Shown piece by piece: positions 52,297-63,364 of a stretch of 64,000 bases of DNA. A model generated the notes under the pieces. The model was not told the DNA's origin. It made no database searches and worked only from the letters and a program-made list of their open reading frames with translations. Within the stretch, counting starts at the first letter, position 1, and each line of letters begins with the position of its first letter. The DNA is from Prorocentrum cordatum (lineage: Eukaryota; Sar; Dinophyceae; Prorocentrales; Prorocentraceae), in assembly GCA_963575745.1 (NCBI GenBank), contig CAUYUJ010014593.1, positions 711,008-775,007 of the forward strand. Reading direction: 5' to 3'. Made by a program: the position numbers and the translations under genes.

Positions 52297-53220
52297 TCAC
52301 CCCTGCTGTATGTGCCTGGCCCTGAGCGCCGTCTGGATCTGGCGCTCGAGTCCCGACGGAGGTGGAGCACCGTGAATCATGTCTGCGCCCTGCTCCTTGA
52401 GTGCTGACACTCTGGCCCTGCGAATGTCCGATATGTTGTACTTGCCGAGCTGAATCTCCGCCTCCTGGTTGCCCACTCGAATCGCGTTGAGCACCTCTTG
52501 CCAATGGGCGTTCCACGGTGACGCCGCCAGCGCGTTGAACATGAGGTACACTTTCCACTTTTCGTCCTGGCCTTGCTCGTTGTAGGTCTTCTTTACTTTG
52601 AAGTAGCTCACGATGTCGCTGGAGTCGTTCATCGACATGACTTCCGCTACCATGCGGAACTCCTCCAGGACTGTCTTGGTCTCGCCTTTCAACTTGTCCT
52701 CCCGCACCAGCTCCATAAAGAAGTCGACCCCGATGTGAAGGTATGGCGGTCCGATCTGCTTCGCCCCCCTCTCCTTGCTGCGCTCCGCGTAAGTGGCCCC
52801 TGCTTCTGCTGCCGCGCCCACGGCCGCGCTCCCGCCTGGGACCAGGAAGAAATCCCACAAGCTGCCCGATACCTGGCGGAGCATCTTCGCGTTGTTTGGG
52901 CTCAGCGTCTCCCCAAGAGGGCGAGTTCCTCCTCCATCGAGATGTCGCCTGACCCAGCTGCGTCGCCAGTGGCCTTTCTCTGGGCGCCACGCTGCTGCTT
53001 GGGCTTGGGCGCAGCTGCCGCCGACGCGGCCTCCCCCGCGTCGTTTCTGCGCCTGCTGGTCTTGCCCCCCGTGGCTCGCCAAGACACCGCTCGGCCCAGC
53101 AGCGCGAGAATGAACGTGCGCAATATGTTCGTTGATACAACTGTCTTTGCGGCTGCAGTAGCCGCGCGTGTAAAACGGCTTTTCTCCCGGTTGAAATGTA
53201 GAAGAAGTGGTTCGAGTAGG
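52297..53220 (-). CDS. CCCH zinc-finger ORF with uncharacterised retroelement-linked domain
   Basis: On the minus strand, from about 53190, the frame reads KPFYTRGYCSRKDSCINEHI, a CCCH-type finger (C-x5-C-x3-H visible; the expected first Cys is not in place). The middle (53120-52905) is more protein-like in another frame (AGEAASAAAAPKPKQQRG ... GDISMEEELALLG), so a frameshift probably lies near 52905. From there to the stop at 52299-52297 one clean frame holds AAAEAGATYAERSKE, GPPYLHIGVDFFMELV, VSYFKVKKTYNEQGQDEKWK, NALAASPWNAHWQEVLNAIR and KYNISDIRRARVSALKEQGA. This portion shares its block order with 12368-13108 and looks under coding constraint. Function unknown; CCCH fingers usually bind RNA. 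A head-to-head LINE tail starts at about 53401. I infer a retroelement ORF1-like protein. Confidence 0.55.
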   Translation of the reverse strand, partial: PTRTTSSTFQPGEKPFYTRGYCSRKDSCINEHIAHVHSRAAGPSGVLASHGGQDQQAQKRRGGGRVGGSCAQAQAAAWRPEKGHWRRSWVRRHLDGGGTRPLGETLSPNNAKMLRQVSGSLWDFFLVPGGSAAVGAAAEAGATYAERSKERGAKQIGPPYLHIGVDFFMELVREDKLKGETKTVLEEFRMVAEVMSMNDSSDIVSYFKVKKTYNEQGQDEKWKVYLMFNALAASPWNAHWQEVLNAIRVGNQEAEIQLGKYNISDIRRARVSALKEQGADMIHGAPPPSGLERQIQTALRARHIQQG

Positions 53221-53400
53221 ACGCGGCACCGGGCCTGGCCTGGACATCGTGTTCACACGTCTTAAACACGACGCGCGGCTAGCGAATGCTGCTGTGCACC
53301 GCGGGCATCTATTCGCCCGCAGCAATCCATTCAGCGCGCAACAGCACATGTCGAAGCCCACGACGGAACAGCCGACTACCATCCGACATCGGGGACCACC

Positions 53401-54260
53401 GTGGGGCATTTTCTCGCAGCGGGCGATTCTGTTGACATGTACTCTGCCACGGTGGAAGCGTGGACCAACCGTCTCGCAACCGAAGACGTCAGTTACAGCT
53501 GGCTTCGTGGCCATGCCCAGCTTAGCTTCACGCATGGAAACAAATGTGATGGTTGGCTTCTTTTTTTTTCCGTGGAAAGTGTATCACGCATACATATACA
53601 CGCATGCGCTCCCAAGGCTAAGTACATCACGCAGCAGTTATATCATGTCACGCAGATCCTCCAGCAATCCACGCGGCAGAATGGCCACTTCTTGAATCCA
53701 GATAAGACGAGCCACCTCGAACATTTCGCGGCCCAGGGATCCTTTGAGGCGGCGCGGCAATTGGGCAGACAAAAATGGGTCCAGGGAGCCGTGCGTCGGG
53801 AAGCCCGCGTCTTGGGACTTACCTTGAGCTTCGACGGAATCCTGAGAACAGAACTCCGGAACCGCATCACAAGACGCCGATCAGCTTGGAGATCGCTAGG
53901 GGAAGTCTGGCGGCAAGCGCTGCGCCCGCGCTTCTTCCGCAGGCTCTTCCTGTGTTTCGCGTGCTGCGCAGCGGTCGCAGGCCTCGCAACGTTCGTCTTG
54001 CCCGAGATATTCACAGACAAGCTAGATTCCGTGATGGTGCGAATTTTGCGCTTCCCGGTGAACGACAAGGCCGAGGCCGAGTACGACGGTCGAGTCAGAA
54101 GTCTCACTAATGCCGTTTCTAAACGTTAGAAGGTGAATCGCACGGCCACCGAGAAGAGGACTCAGAGACTGCGGCGGTGGCAACAGATTGCGAGAGCGCC
54201 TCAAACCAATCGCCAAGTCCTTATCGCAATCTTTGGGGCGCTGGAGCGCCGTAGGCTCCA
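53401..54260 (+). pseudogene. LINE reverse-transcriptase tail with one in-frame stop
   Basis: A single frame carries the post-catalytic part of a LINE reverse transcriptase: ITQQLYHVTQILQQSTRQNG, LNPDKTSHLEHF, ARVLGLTLSFDG, TELRNRITRRRSAWRSLGEV, RRLFLCFACCAAVAGLATFV, then TAG at 54127-54129. It continues in the same frame with TEKRTQRLRRWQQIARAPQT and IAIFGALERRR. It lacks the endonuclease and catalytic core (5'-truncated) and also the zinc fingers, so it is cut on both sides. The domain style resembles the 8.7-12.3 kb LINE. Confidence 0.7.
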
Positions 54261-54261
54261 G

Positions 54262-54700
54262 TGGCAGGGCCCGCATGGAGGTCCACCTCAATGTCGGCGC
54301 ACCCCTCGCACGTTTCGTTACCCCATAGGGTGCTCCATTCAAGGCCCCCGTGGCAAGTCCGCATGCAGCTCCCCCTCCATGTCGGCGCACCCCTCACACG
54401 TTTCGTGGCCCCATGGAGTGTTCCACTTAGGGCCCCAGTGCCAGGTTCCGCATGCAGTTCCCCCTCCATTTCGGCGCACCCCTTCCGCGCTTCGCGGCCA
54501 CCAAAGGCCCTGGTGGCAGCGCCCGCACGTGGTTCCACCCTGTTTTTCGGCGCACCCCTCACGCGTTTCGTGGCCTCAGATGGGGCTGCACCGACGGCTC
54601 CTGTGGCAGCGTCCGCATGGCGTACCCGTGCCAATGTGGACACACCCGTCGCACGCGTCGTGGTCTCAGAGGGAGGTTCACCGAGGACGATACCCACACC
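54262..54700. repeat. About 88-bp tandem repeat, 5 copies
   Basis: GTCGGCGCACCCCTC-type anchors at 54293, 54381, 54470, 54546 and about 54636, with CGTTTCGTGGCC and GTGGCA(G/A)... in each. It directly abuts the broken end of the LINE tail. Minus-strand frames show about 29-residue repeats from the period. Confidence 0.85.
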
Positions 54701-57700
54701 TGCGTTACACACAGCTGCACATGGTTGGGCCCTTCGCCGGGATAATTTATCGGCAATCCGCGAAGGCAGGGCCAGTGCTAACTGTTGAGCTACTGTGGGC
54801 GGCAGCCGCCGCCGCAGTCATGGAAGCCGCCTCCTTCTTCGGAATGCGTGCTAGGAGCGCCTGCGTCCTGCGCGTTTGAGGCAGGGCCCCCAGTCCTCTT
54901 GGGGGCTATCTGGCCTTGGGATGCGGCTGAAGAGTGGCAGCATGTTGCGCCCTGGCTGCATATCGGTGCGACGACTGGCTAAGCGCGCGCCGCGTTCGCG
55001 ATAGCACGGGGAAGCTTCTGCCGCGGACAGCCCCTTCCCAGAAGAAGACAGCGGCGTTGCGCATAAGCCCCGCGCGCCCCCCATTCGACTTGCTCCCGTT
55101 GGGGGTCGAACAAGGCGTTGCTGGGGCCGTCGGAAGGATGGGGGCGCACTTTGGGTTTGGCGTTGTCGGGCTCGCCGCAAGGAGGGCACCTGTCGTTGCT
55201 GCGTTATCTCGTCGCGCGTGCGCGCGCGGTTCCGTGGACCTCCGCACACAATGGTCGTGACCGTCATGCATGTGATCTTCGGAGTTGACTCTTTGGCCTA
55301 GGACCCCAGGAACTTGCGAATGGAGGCCCAGGGTAACGCATTGCCCACGGAAGTTCACCGTGCCCCCAGCCATCTTACGTCCGCAACTACGCAGGGTGGA
55401 CAAACCGAGCAGGGGCCCAACCACACAGGGAGTCGCAACAAGAAGGGCCTCGTGTCTATGAGCGGCCTGCCATGCGAGAGCCGAAGTCGCGCTTCACCCG
55501 GCGCGGCGCAGACACGCGCGCATCTTCTGCATGGGCTCTCGCGGACTCCTCCAAGTCACCCAGCCGCCAACTGGGGCCCGAGCTCTCAACGAGCAAGTCA
55601 CCGCAACGTTGCAATGCGAGACGCGCGAGGAATGCGAGGGCCATTCAGACAACGCGCGACCAGCGCAAGGTCGGGGCAGGATATCCAGAGAAAGCTAGCT
55701 TGGCAGTGAGAGTTCATCCCTCGCGGCACGGCGCCGCCTGACTCGACGGCGGCGCGCGCCTGGCCCGGGCGAGCCCGCTGCCGCCCACGCCAACAACGAC
55801 GATCCGAAAGTCGCTGCGGGGGGCGCGCCCGCCACGCAAATGTTTCTTATGCGCCCCTTCTGGCGGGGAGGGCAATGCCCGCGCCTGCGCAAAACCGAGT
55901 GCCTCTTGCGCATACTGTCGGCTTTGGTCATTCGTTTGCACGAGGCGCGCCGATCAGATCTCCTCTGACCAGGGGCAAGATCGGCGCTGAGACTAAACGC
56001 ACAATTCGAAACTCACCGAGGACATGGAGAGGAGGGGGGCGAAGACGAGGGCGGCGAGGCGAAGAACGAGGAGGAGGGGGAGGAGGAGGAGGAGGAGGAA
56101 GACGATGCGGAGGGGGGGGGAAATTCATTCTTTGGGAGCGAGGGCGAGGTCGAGACTGGATCGAGGTTCGACCAGAGCTTGGACATCTAAGACACTTGAA
56201 TCGCCGGAGGCTCGCGGGGACCCGAAGGGGTGCCCCGCGACATCCGTGGGCGGAGAAGGAGGGGCAGGCGTCGCGGTGCTCATCGCGGCGGCCAGCGATG
56301 AAGGGGGGCTGCAGCGGCAGAAGGGGGAAAAGGCAGCAGCAGAAGCTGGGGCGCTGCCGAGCGCCAGTTGGTGCCGATCTTCGATTCAATACTGGATGAC
56401 GCGGCGGGCCCTGGAGTTCCTGCTGAAAGGCAAGATTGCGATCGCCAGTAAATGGATGGAACGTTTTCTGCGACACTTTACGTTGATCGCCCTCGTACGT
56501 CAGGAACTCCCACGTTCCTTGAGAGCGTTGCATGACTTCGCACTCGGGCTTCCTGGTGGAACCTCGGACCGCCCAGGCCAGTGTTGAGCGTGAGTTGCAG
56601 ATCGCGCGAGGTCTTTTTGATTTTGTACTGAGGCACTTGGGGCCCGCTCAAGACTCTCACGCGTCGACCTCCGGCGCTCGCGAGAACGGGCGCGCGACGG
56701 TGGGGGGCGCCGCCGATGTCGAGCAGATTCAGGAGATGGCAAGCTAGAACGAGAGATGACGATGCACAAGTGATGACCACGTTGAAGACCACCGCGTTCA
56801 TCTGCCCCTTCTGCGAGCCTTCCAGAACGCGAGGGAGGGAACGAACAGCAAGCCAGATGCACGCGACCCTGATAGGAGACCCGCGTTCCCTGAGGCGCCC
56901 CGCGGGTTCATAGACCAGCGCCCTTGCAGGGCCACGAATTTCCAGCTGATCTTTACCCGGAGGCCATGCATATTTCAGAAAGAGAGGGCATCTGGGGATT
57001 ATTCGGAAACGTCTTTTGGGAGATAGTTCGGCCTGGCATGAGATGCACTTGGTCCTGGGGGATAATTTGGGTCTCGCGCTGTCAGTGCTCGAGGGGCGGT
57101 GTCGTAACCCAACGCTTCTAATGCTGCATCTCCGTGCTGCTGCGCGGTCGTTTGCCGCCAGCTCGACGTCCGCGGGCCGGTGGCCCCCGTCGGAGGCCAG
57201 ACCGGCGGACGAGCCTTCCAGGCGGCCCCGTCGGAGGCCAGACCGGCGGACGAGCCTTCCAGGCGGCGCGAAGTGGCGCGCGGCACGCGTCGCGGGGCGC
57301 GGTCGACCCCCCCCCCCCCTCCCGGCGCCTCCGACGCATTTCCTACGAGAACCCCCCCAGAGATCGCCAGCGACTCGGAGTCGCCCACGTCGCTGACGGC
57401 TAGAGGGCTACCCCGTCAGAGACATGCCCCGAGCGCCGCGGCGGATCATTCGGGCGAAGCACATGAGCACCGATTTTGGACAGGAGGGCGCGCGCACCGA
57501 TCCTGGGCCCAGGATGGGCCTGGCCAGAGCGGGCGCATGCGCATAGTTTTCTTTCCTCCCAGCATGAGAGATGGTCGACCCATGCGGAGCCCTGCCAAGC
57601 AGGGGTCTAAGCTGACGGTCGACGGCCCGATCCATACTCAGGGCCGTCGCGCCGGTCGCCCGATCCTGGGGCGGCGAGAGAAGGCGGCCGACGCGAAGTT

Positions 57701-57961
57701 GAACGTGCTCGAGGACGTCGAACTGGCGAGGGCGGCAGATCGTTTGTGGAAGTACGGGGGCCTTCGCGACACTCGCCAGCATCGGAGCATCCAGAGCAGG
57801 CCTCAGCGATGCCAAAGACCAGGGCACAATATCCGGACTACAGCCAGAACTTTCTGCGGGCGGAGAACATGAGCGACTTGACGGGGCCCCCGCCGGTGCT
57901 GGATGCCAAGATGGCGAAGTGCAGAAGACGACGGGAGCTGGCGAGAAGCTGCCAGAAGCGG
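54701..57961. other. No well-supported gene
   Basis: Unique GC-rich sequence. Two weak plus-strand coding candidates: 56396-56587 (RALEFLLKGKIAIASKWMER, ...) and about 57590-57800 (GRPILGRREKAADAKLNVLE, ...). The latter lies just upstream of the recombinase remnant and may be its N-terminal part. A GGA tract lies at 56065-56120. Confidence 0.4.
57189..57270. repeat. 41-bp tandem duplication
   Basis: GTCGGAGGCCAGACCGGCGG and ACGAGCCTTCCAGGCGGC are repeated at 57189 and 57230. Confidence 0.9.
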
Positions 57962-58755
57962 CGCAGCGCTGCGCGCCCGCTTGCGGCAGCCGAGGGGGGG
58001 CCATGCTACCCCGCACTGTGCGAGCCCTTCGTGGGTGGCAACGGCCGGTGCCGAGCTGGGCGCGGCGGCCGCCCCCATGGTGCGCGGTGGCCAGGGCGGT
58101 GACCAGTCTGACGCGGAATGATTGTCTGCCCTGCGCCGAGTGCCGCTTGCTGATGGTGGGCGCTTATCTCTGGCCCGGTAGCGCCTTGCCCCCCCGCCGA
58201 GTCACTTCGCGAAGCCGACCTCCCAGGAGCGCGCGACAGCCCGGCCATGATTTGGCAAGACGGGGGCCGTGGATGAGAGCCTGCTTGTCAACCGTCAGTG
58301 GCTGGCCCTTGTTGCTCGCGGACTTCGTGGAGGTGCGCCCAAAGTTCCAGAGGGCGCGGGAGTTCGACTTGGTTCAGATGCACGAAAAGTTCTTGGACGC
58401 GTTCCTCCAGCTGGAGCTGCAGCGCTGGCCGCCCGTGCTGTGCGCGGGCAGGCGCGCGGGGGCGTCGCTGGACCGCCTGGAGAGCCGCGCGAGCCTCAAC
58501 GAGGTACAGAAGCGAGGAAGGTAGCGTTCCACCGCCAGCGTCAGGTGGCACGAGAAGAGGGCCCTCGTGTAGGAGGCCTTCAACAGATTCAGTTCTGGGG
58601 CCCGCGGCTTCTGCCCGGCCAGCGAGCGTAGCCTCGCGCGCGGGCTTGGCAGACGCGTGGACAAGCCTCGCGGCGCCAGACGGCCAGACGGCCAGGCAGC
58701 GTTTGAATCACTTCTGCGTGGCAGTCCTTCAGTGGCCAGGGTGAGCAATATGTCG
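57962..58755 (+). pseudogene. Tyrosine-recombinase-like protein, broken
   Basis: One frame holds MLPRTVRALRGWQRPVPSWA and PPPWCAVARAVTSL, matching the start of the recombinase-like domain common in dinoflagellate predicted proteins. LLMVGAYLWPGSALPPRR follows, where the catalytic Arg (usually Tyr-x-Arg-Pro-x-Glu-Leu) has become Trp. Next come FDLVQMHEKFLDAFLQLELQ, then RRAGASLDRLESRASLNEVQ KRGR. A TAG at 58522-58524 replaces the usual Trp of RGRW, and STASVRWHEKRALV continues in frame, with His where the nucleophilic Tyr is expected (SVRRYEK in intact members). A second TAG lies at about 58570, and the frame ends near 58758. The middle of the domain seems shortened. It is a decayed DIRS-type or captured recombinase; family placement relies on my pattern recognition. 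Confidence 0.6.
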
Positions 58756-59149
58756 TAAAGGATATAAGCGCTTCAGTTCTGATACCCTCCAGGGCGAAGC
58801 TGGAAATGTCTCTATAATGGCCGTCCAACAGCGCATCAGGCAACCGACCCACAGCGCGCTGCATGTTGGCCTCCTCCTCGCGCCACCGCGTGCGATTTAC
58901 AGTATTGCGAGACAACTTGCTCGGACGCGCGAACACATCTATGGGCTGTCCGATTGCAGTCGTCGTGGCCAAAAGAGATTCGGTCAGGCGAACCTCCTCG
59001 CCCACCAGATTGTACTCCTGTGCCGATTCGCGCTGCAGTTCGCTGTGCCGTTCATAGCTGAGAACCCGCAGTCGGGTCTCTTCCCGGAGACCAGAAACTC
59101 CACTCCAAGTTAGACGTCTTGCCCCATACTTACTTAGAACACCATCAGT
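58756..59149. other. No supported gene
   Basis: Unique sequence of moderate GC content; no coding or structural signal. Confidence 0.5.
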
Positions 59150-60425
59150 GGTATGTTTTCCTCATATCCAAAGGATGGGGTTAGTGTTATTCTCCGGCCG
59201 CGCTGGACCACCCATACCATGATGATGACCATGGTATGGTGAGAGCATGCTGTGAGTATGATGGTGATAGTGAATGATGGATGGGTATGATGATGAAGAT
59301 GATGATGATGATGCTGATGATGATGATGATGATGATGATGACGATGAGCAGACGAGGGCGATGTCTCGAGCGGCTTGCTGGTTTTAACACTCCTAAGAGG
59401 GGGCCGCCAGGGGTATTGCACGGCCTCCGTTCGCGCCAAAATGGCGGGGATGTTTCGAGTGGTTTGCCTGTTTTGGTCGCAACATCCTCCGTTTCCGGAA
59501 CAGATGTTGGAGGATGTCTCGAGCGAGGCGCTCACTTTCACCCCCCAGGTGGGCCAGCTGTTGAGGATGTCTCGGTCGGTTTGCTTGTTTTGGTGGACAG
59601 ACTCGTGGGCACAGATGTCCTCAGGATGCCACAGGCGGCTCCAGGAGGCCCCAGGAGGCCACATGAGGTCCCAGGAGGCATCAGGAGGCCACAGGAAGAC
59701 CCAAGAGGCCACATGGTGTCCCAAGAGGCTCCAGGAGGCCCCAGGAAACTCCAGGAGGCTTCAGGGAGCCACAGGAGGCCCCAGGAGGCCACAGGAAGCG
59801 CCAGGAGGCTTCGGAAGGCAACAAGAGCCCCCGAGAGGCCCCAGGAGCAGGAGGCCTCAGAAGGCAACGGGAGTGGTTCCAATCCCATGTGTTTTACGTA
59901 TGCTCTTCTAGATTGGGCCTCACCTGGAGCACGAATCCTTGATGTTATACGTATGTTTCTATAGATTGTCCCTCTCCTGTGTACACAATCCTAAATGTTT
60001 GATTAGTTCATATACATTGGGCCTCTCCTAGGACACGAGTCCTTGGTGTTCTACGCGTGTTCCTACGGATTGCCATTCTCCTCCGGCTCCAATCCGCAAT
60101 GTTTATGTACGTTTGTTTCTATAGATTGGGCCTCTCCTGGGGCACGAATCCTCCCTAGAAGGTCCCAGGAGGCCCCAAGAGGCTCCTGGAGGCCCCAGGA
60201 AGCCCCAGTAGGTTCCAGGAGGCCCCAGGAGGCCCCAGGCTCATGCGCAGAGACGCGCTCGTACTACTGAGGCTCATTCACGATCCAATTCATTCGCAGT
60301 TAGATTTATGACCAGACCGTCACAACTTAAGCCCGCTTATGTTTGAAAACTCTTGCGCCTAGACACTCACGGCGGACAGGTCCATGCGAATAGATGCACA
60401 TATGGGGAGTTCCACGCAGTGATTA
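59150..60425. repeat. 1.2-1.3 kb tandem repeat, unit 1
   Basis: Order of blocks: TCCAAAGGATGGGG; ATGGTATGGTGAGAG; GAT triplets; TCTCGAGCGGCTTGCTGGTT; GGGGTATTGCACGGCCTCCG; a CCAGGAGGCC minisatellite; a 53-bp sub-repeat; GCGCAGAGACGCGCTCGTAC; CGGACAGGTCCATGCGAATA. Confidence 0.9.
59909..60175. repeat. 53-bp sub-repeat inside unit 1
   Basis: GATTGGGCCTC(T/A)CCTGG(A/G)GCACGAATCCT-like units start at 59911, 59964, 60015, 60068 and 60124. The same block recurs inside units 2 and 3. Confidence 0.8.
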
Positions 60426-60889
60426 TTTTTTTTTTCGAAATTACAGATATCGGTCGTGCCATCGTCCGTACCTGTGGGTCACGTCTTTCTGCGCCTTGCC
60501 TATGCAGAAAACAGCCTCATAGAGTATTTCGGGGGCGGACCCGTCAGGTGATGTTGGCCACCGTGTTCGCTGACACTGATTCTAGGAAAGAGCGTGCAAC
60601 AAAGGTGATCGGCCAGAGGCTATTCGCCCATGACTTCGCCATGGACACGTTCGCGATCTTTCTCTTATTCCCCAACCCTCCCTCCCTGTACCACTTCGTT
60701 ACTCTTGCATATATTGGACATTGACCTGCCCGATAATCGATGTTCTTCGCGCGGCTCTGACGAGAATGTTTAGGGCATTGCTTCACCGCGTGAACAGAGA
60801 CGGGTACAAACACTGAGGAGGCGGGGATGAAAGGTATGCTCGCGTGGGATTCATCAGAGACGCGAATGTGTGTTCGCTTATGGTGCTTG
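60426..60889. other. Unique spacer or insertion between units 1 and 2
   Basis: About 465 bp absent between units 2 and 3. It starts with a T-run (60427-60435). No convincing ORF; a 123-codon frame crosses its left border but has no motif. Confidence 0.6.
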
Positions 60890-62055
60890 TTCCCCATATC
60901 CAAAGGATGGGGCTCGTGTTCCTCATATCGAGAGGATGGGGTTCTTGTCATTATCCTACCGCGCCGGACCACCCATGCCATGATGATGACTATGGTATGG
61001 TGAGAGTATGATGTGAGTCTGATGGTGATGGTGAATGATGGATGGGTATGATGATGATGACGACGATGAGCAGATGATGAGGATGTCTCGAGCGGCTTGC
61101 TGGTTGTAGCATTCCTAAGAGGGGGCCGCCAGGGGTATTGCACGGCCTCCGTTCGCGCAAAAATGGCGTGGATGTCTCGAGCGAGGCGCGCATTTTCACC
61201 CCCCAGGTGGGCCAGATGTTGAGGATGTCTCGATCGGTGTGCTTGTTTTGGTGGCCAGACTCGTGGGCACAGATGTCCTCAGGATGCCACAGGAGGCTCC
61301 AGGAGGCCCCAGGAGGCCACATGATGTCCCAGGAGGCATCAGGAGGCCACAGAAAGACTCAAGAGGCCACAGGATGTCCCAAGAGGCTCCAGGAGGCCCC
61401 AGGAAGCTCCAGGAGGCCTCAGGGAGCCACAGGAGGCCCAGGAGGCCACAGGAAACGCCAGGGGCCTCGGAAGGCAGTGGGAGGCCCCGCCCAGAAGGCA
61501 ACAGGAGTGGCTCCAATCCCATGTGTTTGGGCTCCTATAGATTGGGCTTCATTTGGAGCACGAATCCTTGATGCTATACGTATGTTTCTATAGATTGTCC
61601 CTCTCCAGTGTACACAATCCCAAATTTTGTCCTTATGTTTCTATAGTTTGGGCCTCCCCTGGGGCACGAGTCCTTGGTGTTTTACGTGCGTTCCTATAGA
61701 TTGCCATTCTTCTGCGGCTCCAATCCGCAATGTTTTATGTACGTTGGTTCCTATAGATTGGGCCTCTCGTGGGGCACGGATCCTCCCTAGGAGGTCCCAC
61801 CAGGCCCCAAGAGGCTCCTGGAGGCCCCAGGAAGCCCCAGTAGGTTTCAGGTGGCCCCAGGAGGCCCCAGGCTCATGCGCAGAGACGCGCTCGTACTACT
61901 GAGGCTCATTCACACTCCAATTCATTCGCAGTTAGATTCATGACCAGACCGTCACAACCCAAGCCCGCTTATTTTCGACAACTCTTGCGCCTAGACACTA
62001 ACGGCGGACAGGTCCATGCGAATAGATGCACATATGGGGAGTTCCACGCAGTGAC
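60890..62055. repeat. 1.2-1.3 kb tandem repeat, unit 2
   Basis: Same block order as unit 1. TCTCGAGCGGC is at about 61083 and the CGCTCGTACTACTGAGGCTC block near 61887. Confidence 0.9.
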
Positions 62056-63350
62056 TAATTATTCTCCGACCGCGCCCGACCAGATGACCATGGTATGGCG
62101 AGAGTATGATGTGAGTATGGTGGTGATGGTGAATGATGGATGAGTATGATGATGATAATGATGATGCTGATGATGATGCTGATGATGATGCTGATGATGA
62201 TGATGCTGCTGCTGATGATGATGATGACGATGAGCGGATGAGATGATGATGACGATGAGCAGATGATGAGGATGTCTCGAGCGGCTTGCTGGTTTTAGCG
62301 CTCCTAAGGGGGGCCGCCAGGGGTATTGCACGGCCTCCGTTCGCGCCAAAATGGCGGGGATGCCTCGAGCGGTTTGCCTGTCATGGTCGCGAACATCTTT
62401 CGTTTTCGGGGCAGGTTTGGAGGATATCTCGAGCGAGGCGCTCATTTACACCCCCAGGTGGGCCAGATGTTGAGGATGTCTCGATCGGTTTGCTTGTTTT
62501 GGTGGCCGGACTCGTGGGCACTGATTTTCCTCAGGATGCTCAGGAGGCTCCAGGAGGCCCAAGGAGGCCACATGAGGTCCCAGGAGGCATCAGGAGGCCA
62601 CAGAAAGACTCAAGAGGCCACAGGATGTCCCAAGAGGCTCCAGGAGGCCCCAGGAAGCTCCAGGAGGCCTCAGGAAGCCACAGGAGGCCCCAGGAGGCCA
62701 CAGGAAGCGCCAGGAGACCTCGGAAGGCAACAGGAGGCCCCGAGAGGCCCCAGGAGCAGGAGGCCTCAGAAGGCAACGGGAGTGGCTCCAATCCCATGTG
62801 TTTTACATATGCTCCGATAGATTGGGCCTCACCTGGAGCACGAATGCTCGATGTTATTCGTATGTTTCTATAGATTGTCCTTTCCCTGTGTACGCAATCC
62901 TAAATGTTTTACTTATGTTCCTATGTATTGGGCCTCTCCTGCGGCATGAGTCCTTGGTGTTTTTTACGTGTGTTCCTATAGAATGCCATTCTTCTTTGGC
63001 TCCAATCCGCAATGATTTATGTACGTCTGTTCCTATAGATTGGGCCTCTCCTGGGGCACGAATCCTCCCTAGGAGGTCCCAGGGGGCGCCAGGAGGCCCC
63101 AAGAGGCTCGCGGAGGCCCCAGGAAGCCCCAGTAGTTGTCAGGAGGCCCCAGGAGGCCCCAGGCTCATGCGCAGAGACGCGCTCGTACTACTGAGGCTCA
63201 CTCACACTCCAATTCATTCGCAGTTAGATTCATGACCAGACCGTCACAACCCAAGCCCGCTTATTTTCGAAAACTCTTGCGCCTAGACACTAACGGCGGA
63301 CAGGTCCATGCGAATAGATGCACATGTAAGGTGCTCCACGCAGTGACTAA
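62056..63350. repeat. 1.2-1.3 kb tandem repeat, unit 3
   Basis: Same block order. The GAT triplet region is longer (62135-62280) and the left border is shorter than in units 1 and 2. Confidence 0.9.
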
Positions 63351-63364
63351 CTTTATTCATTTCT

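Noticed and set aside
59430-59450. GCCAAAATGGC in the large repeat as an antisense dinoSL relic (also in unit 3)
   Set aside because: Only the 11-bp core matches and the flanks differ from CTCAAG and CCGTA; the motif is short and nearly self-complementary.
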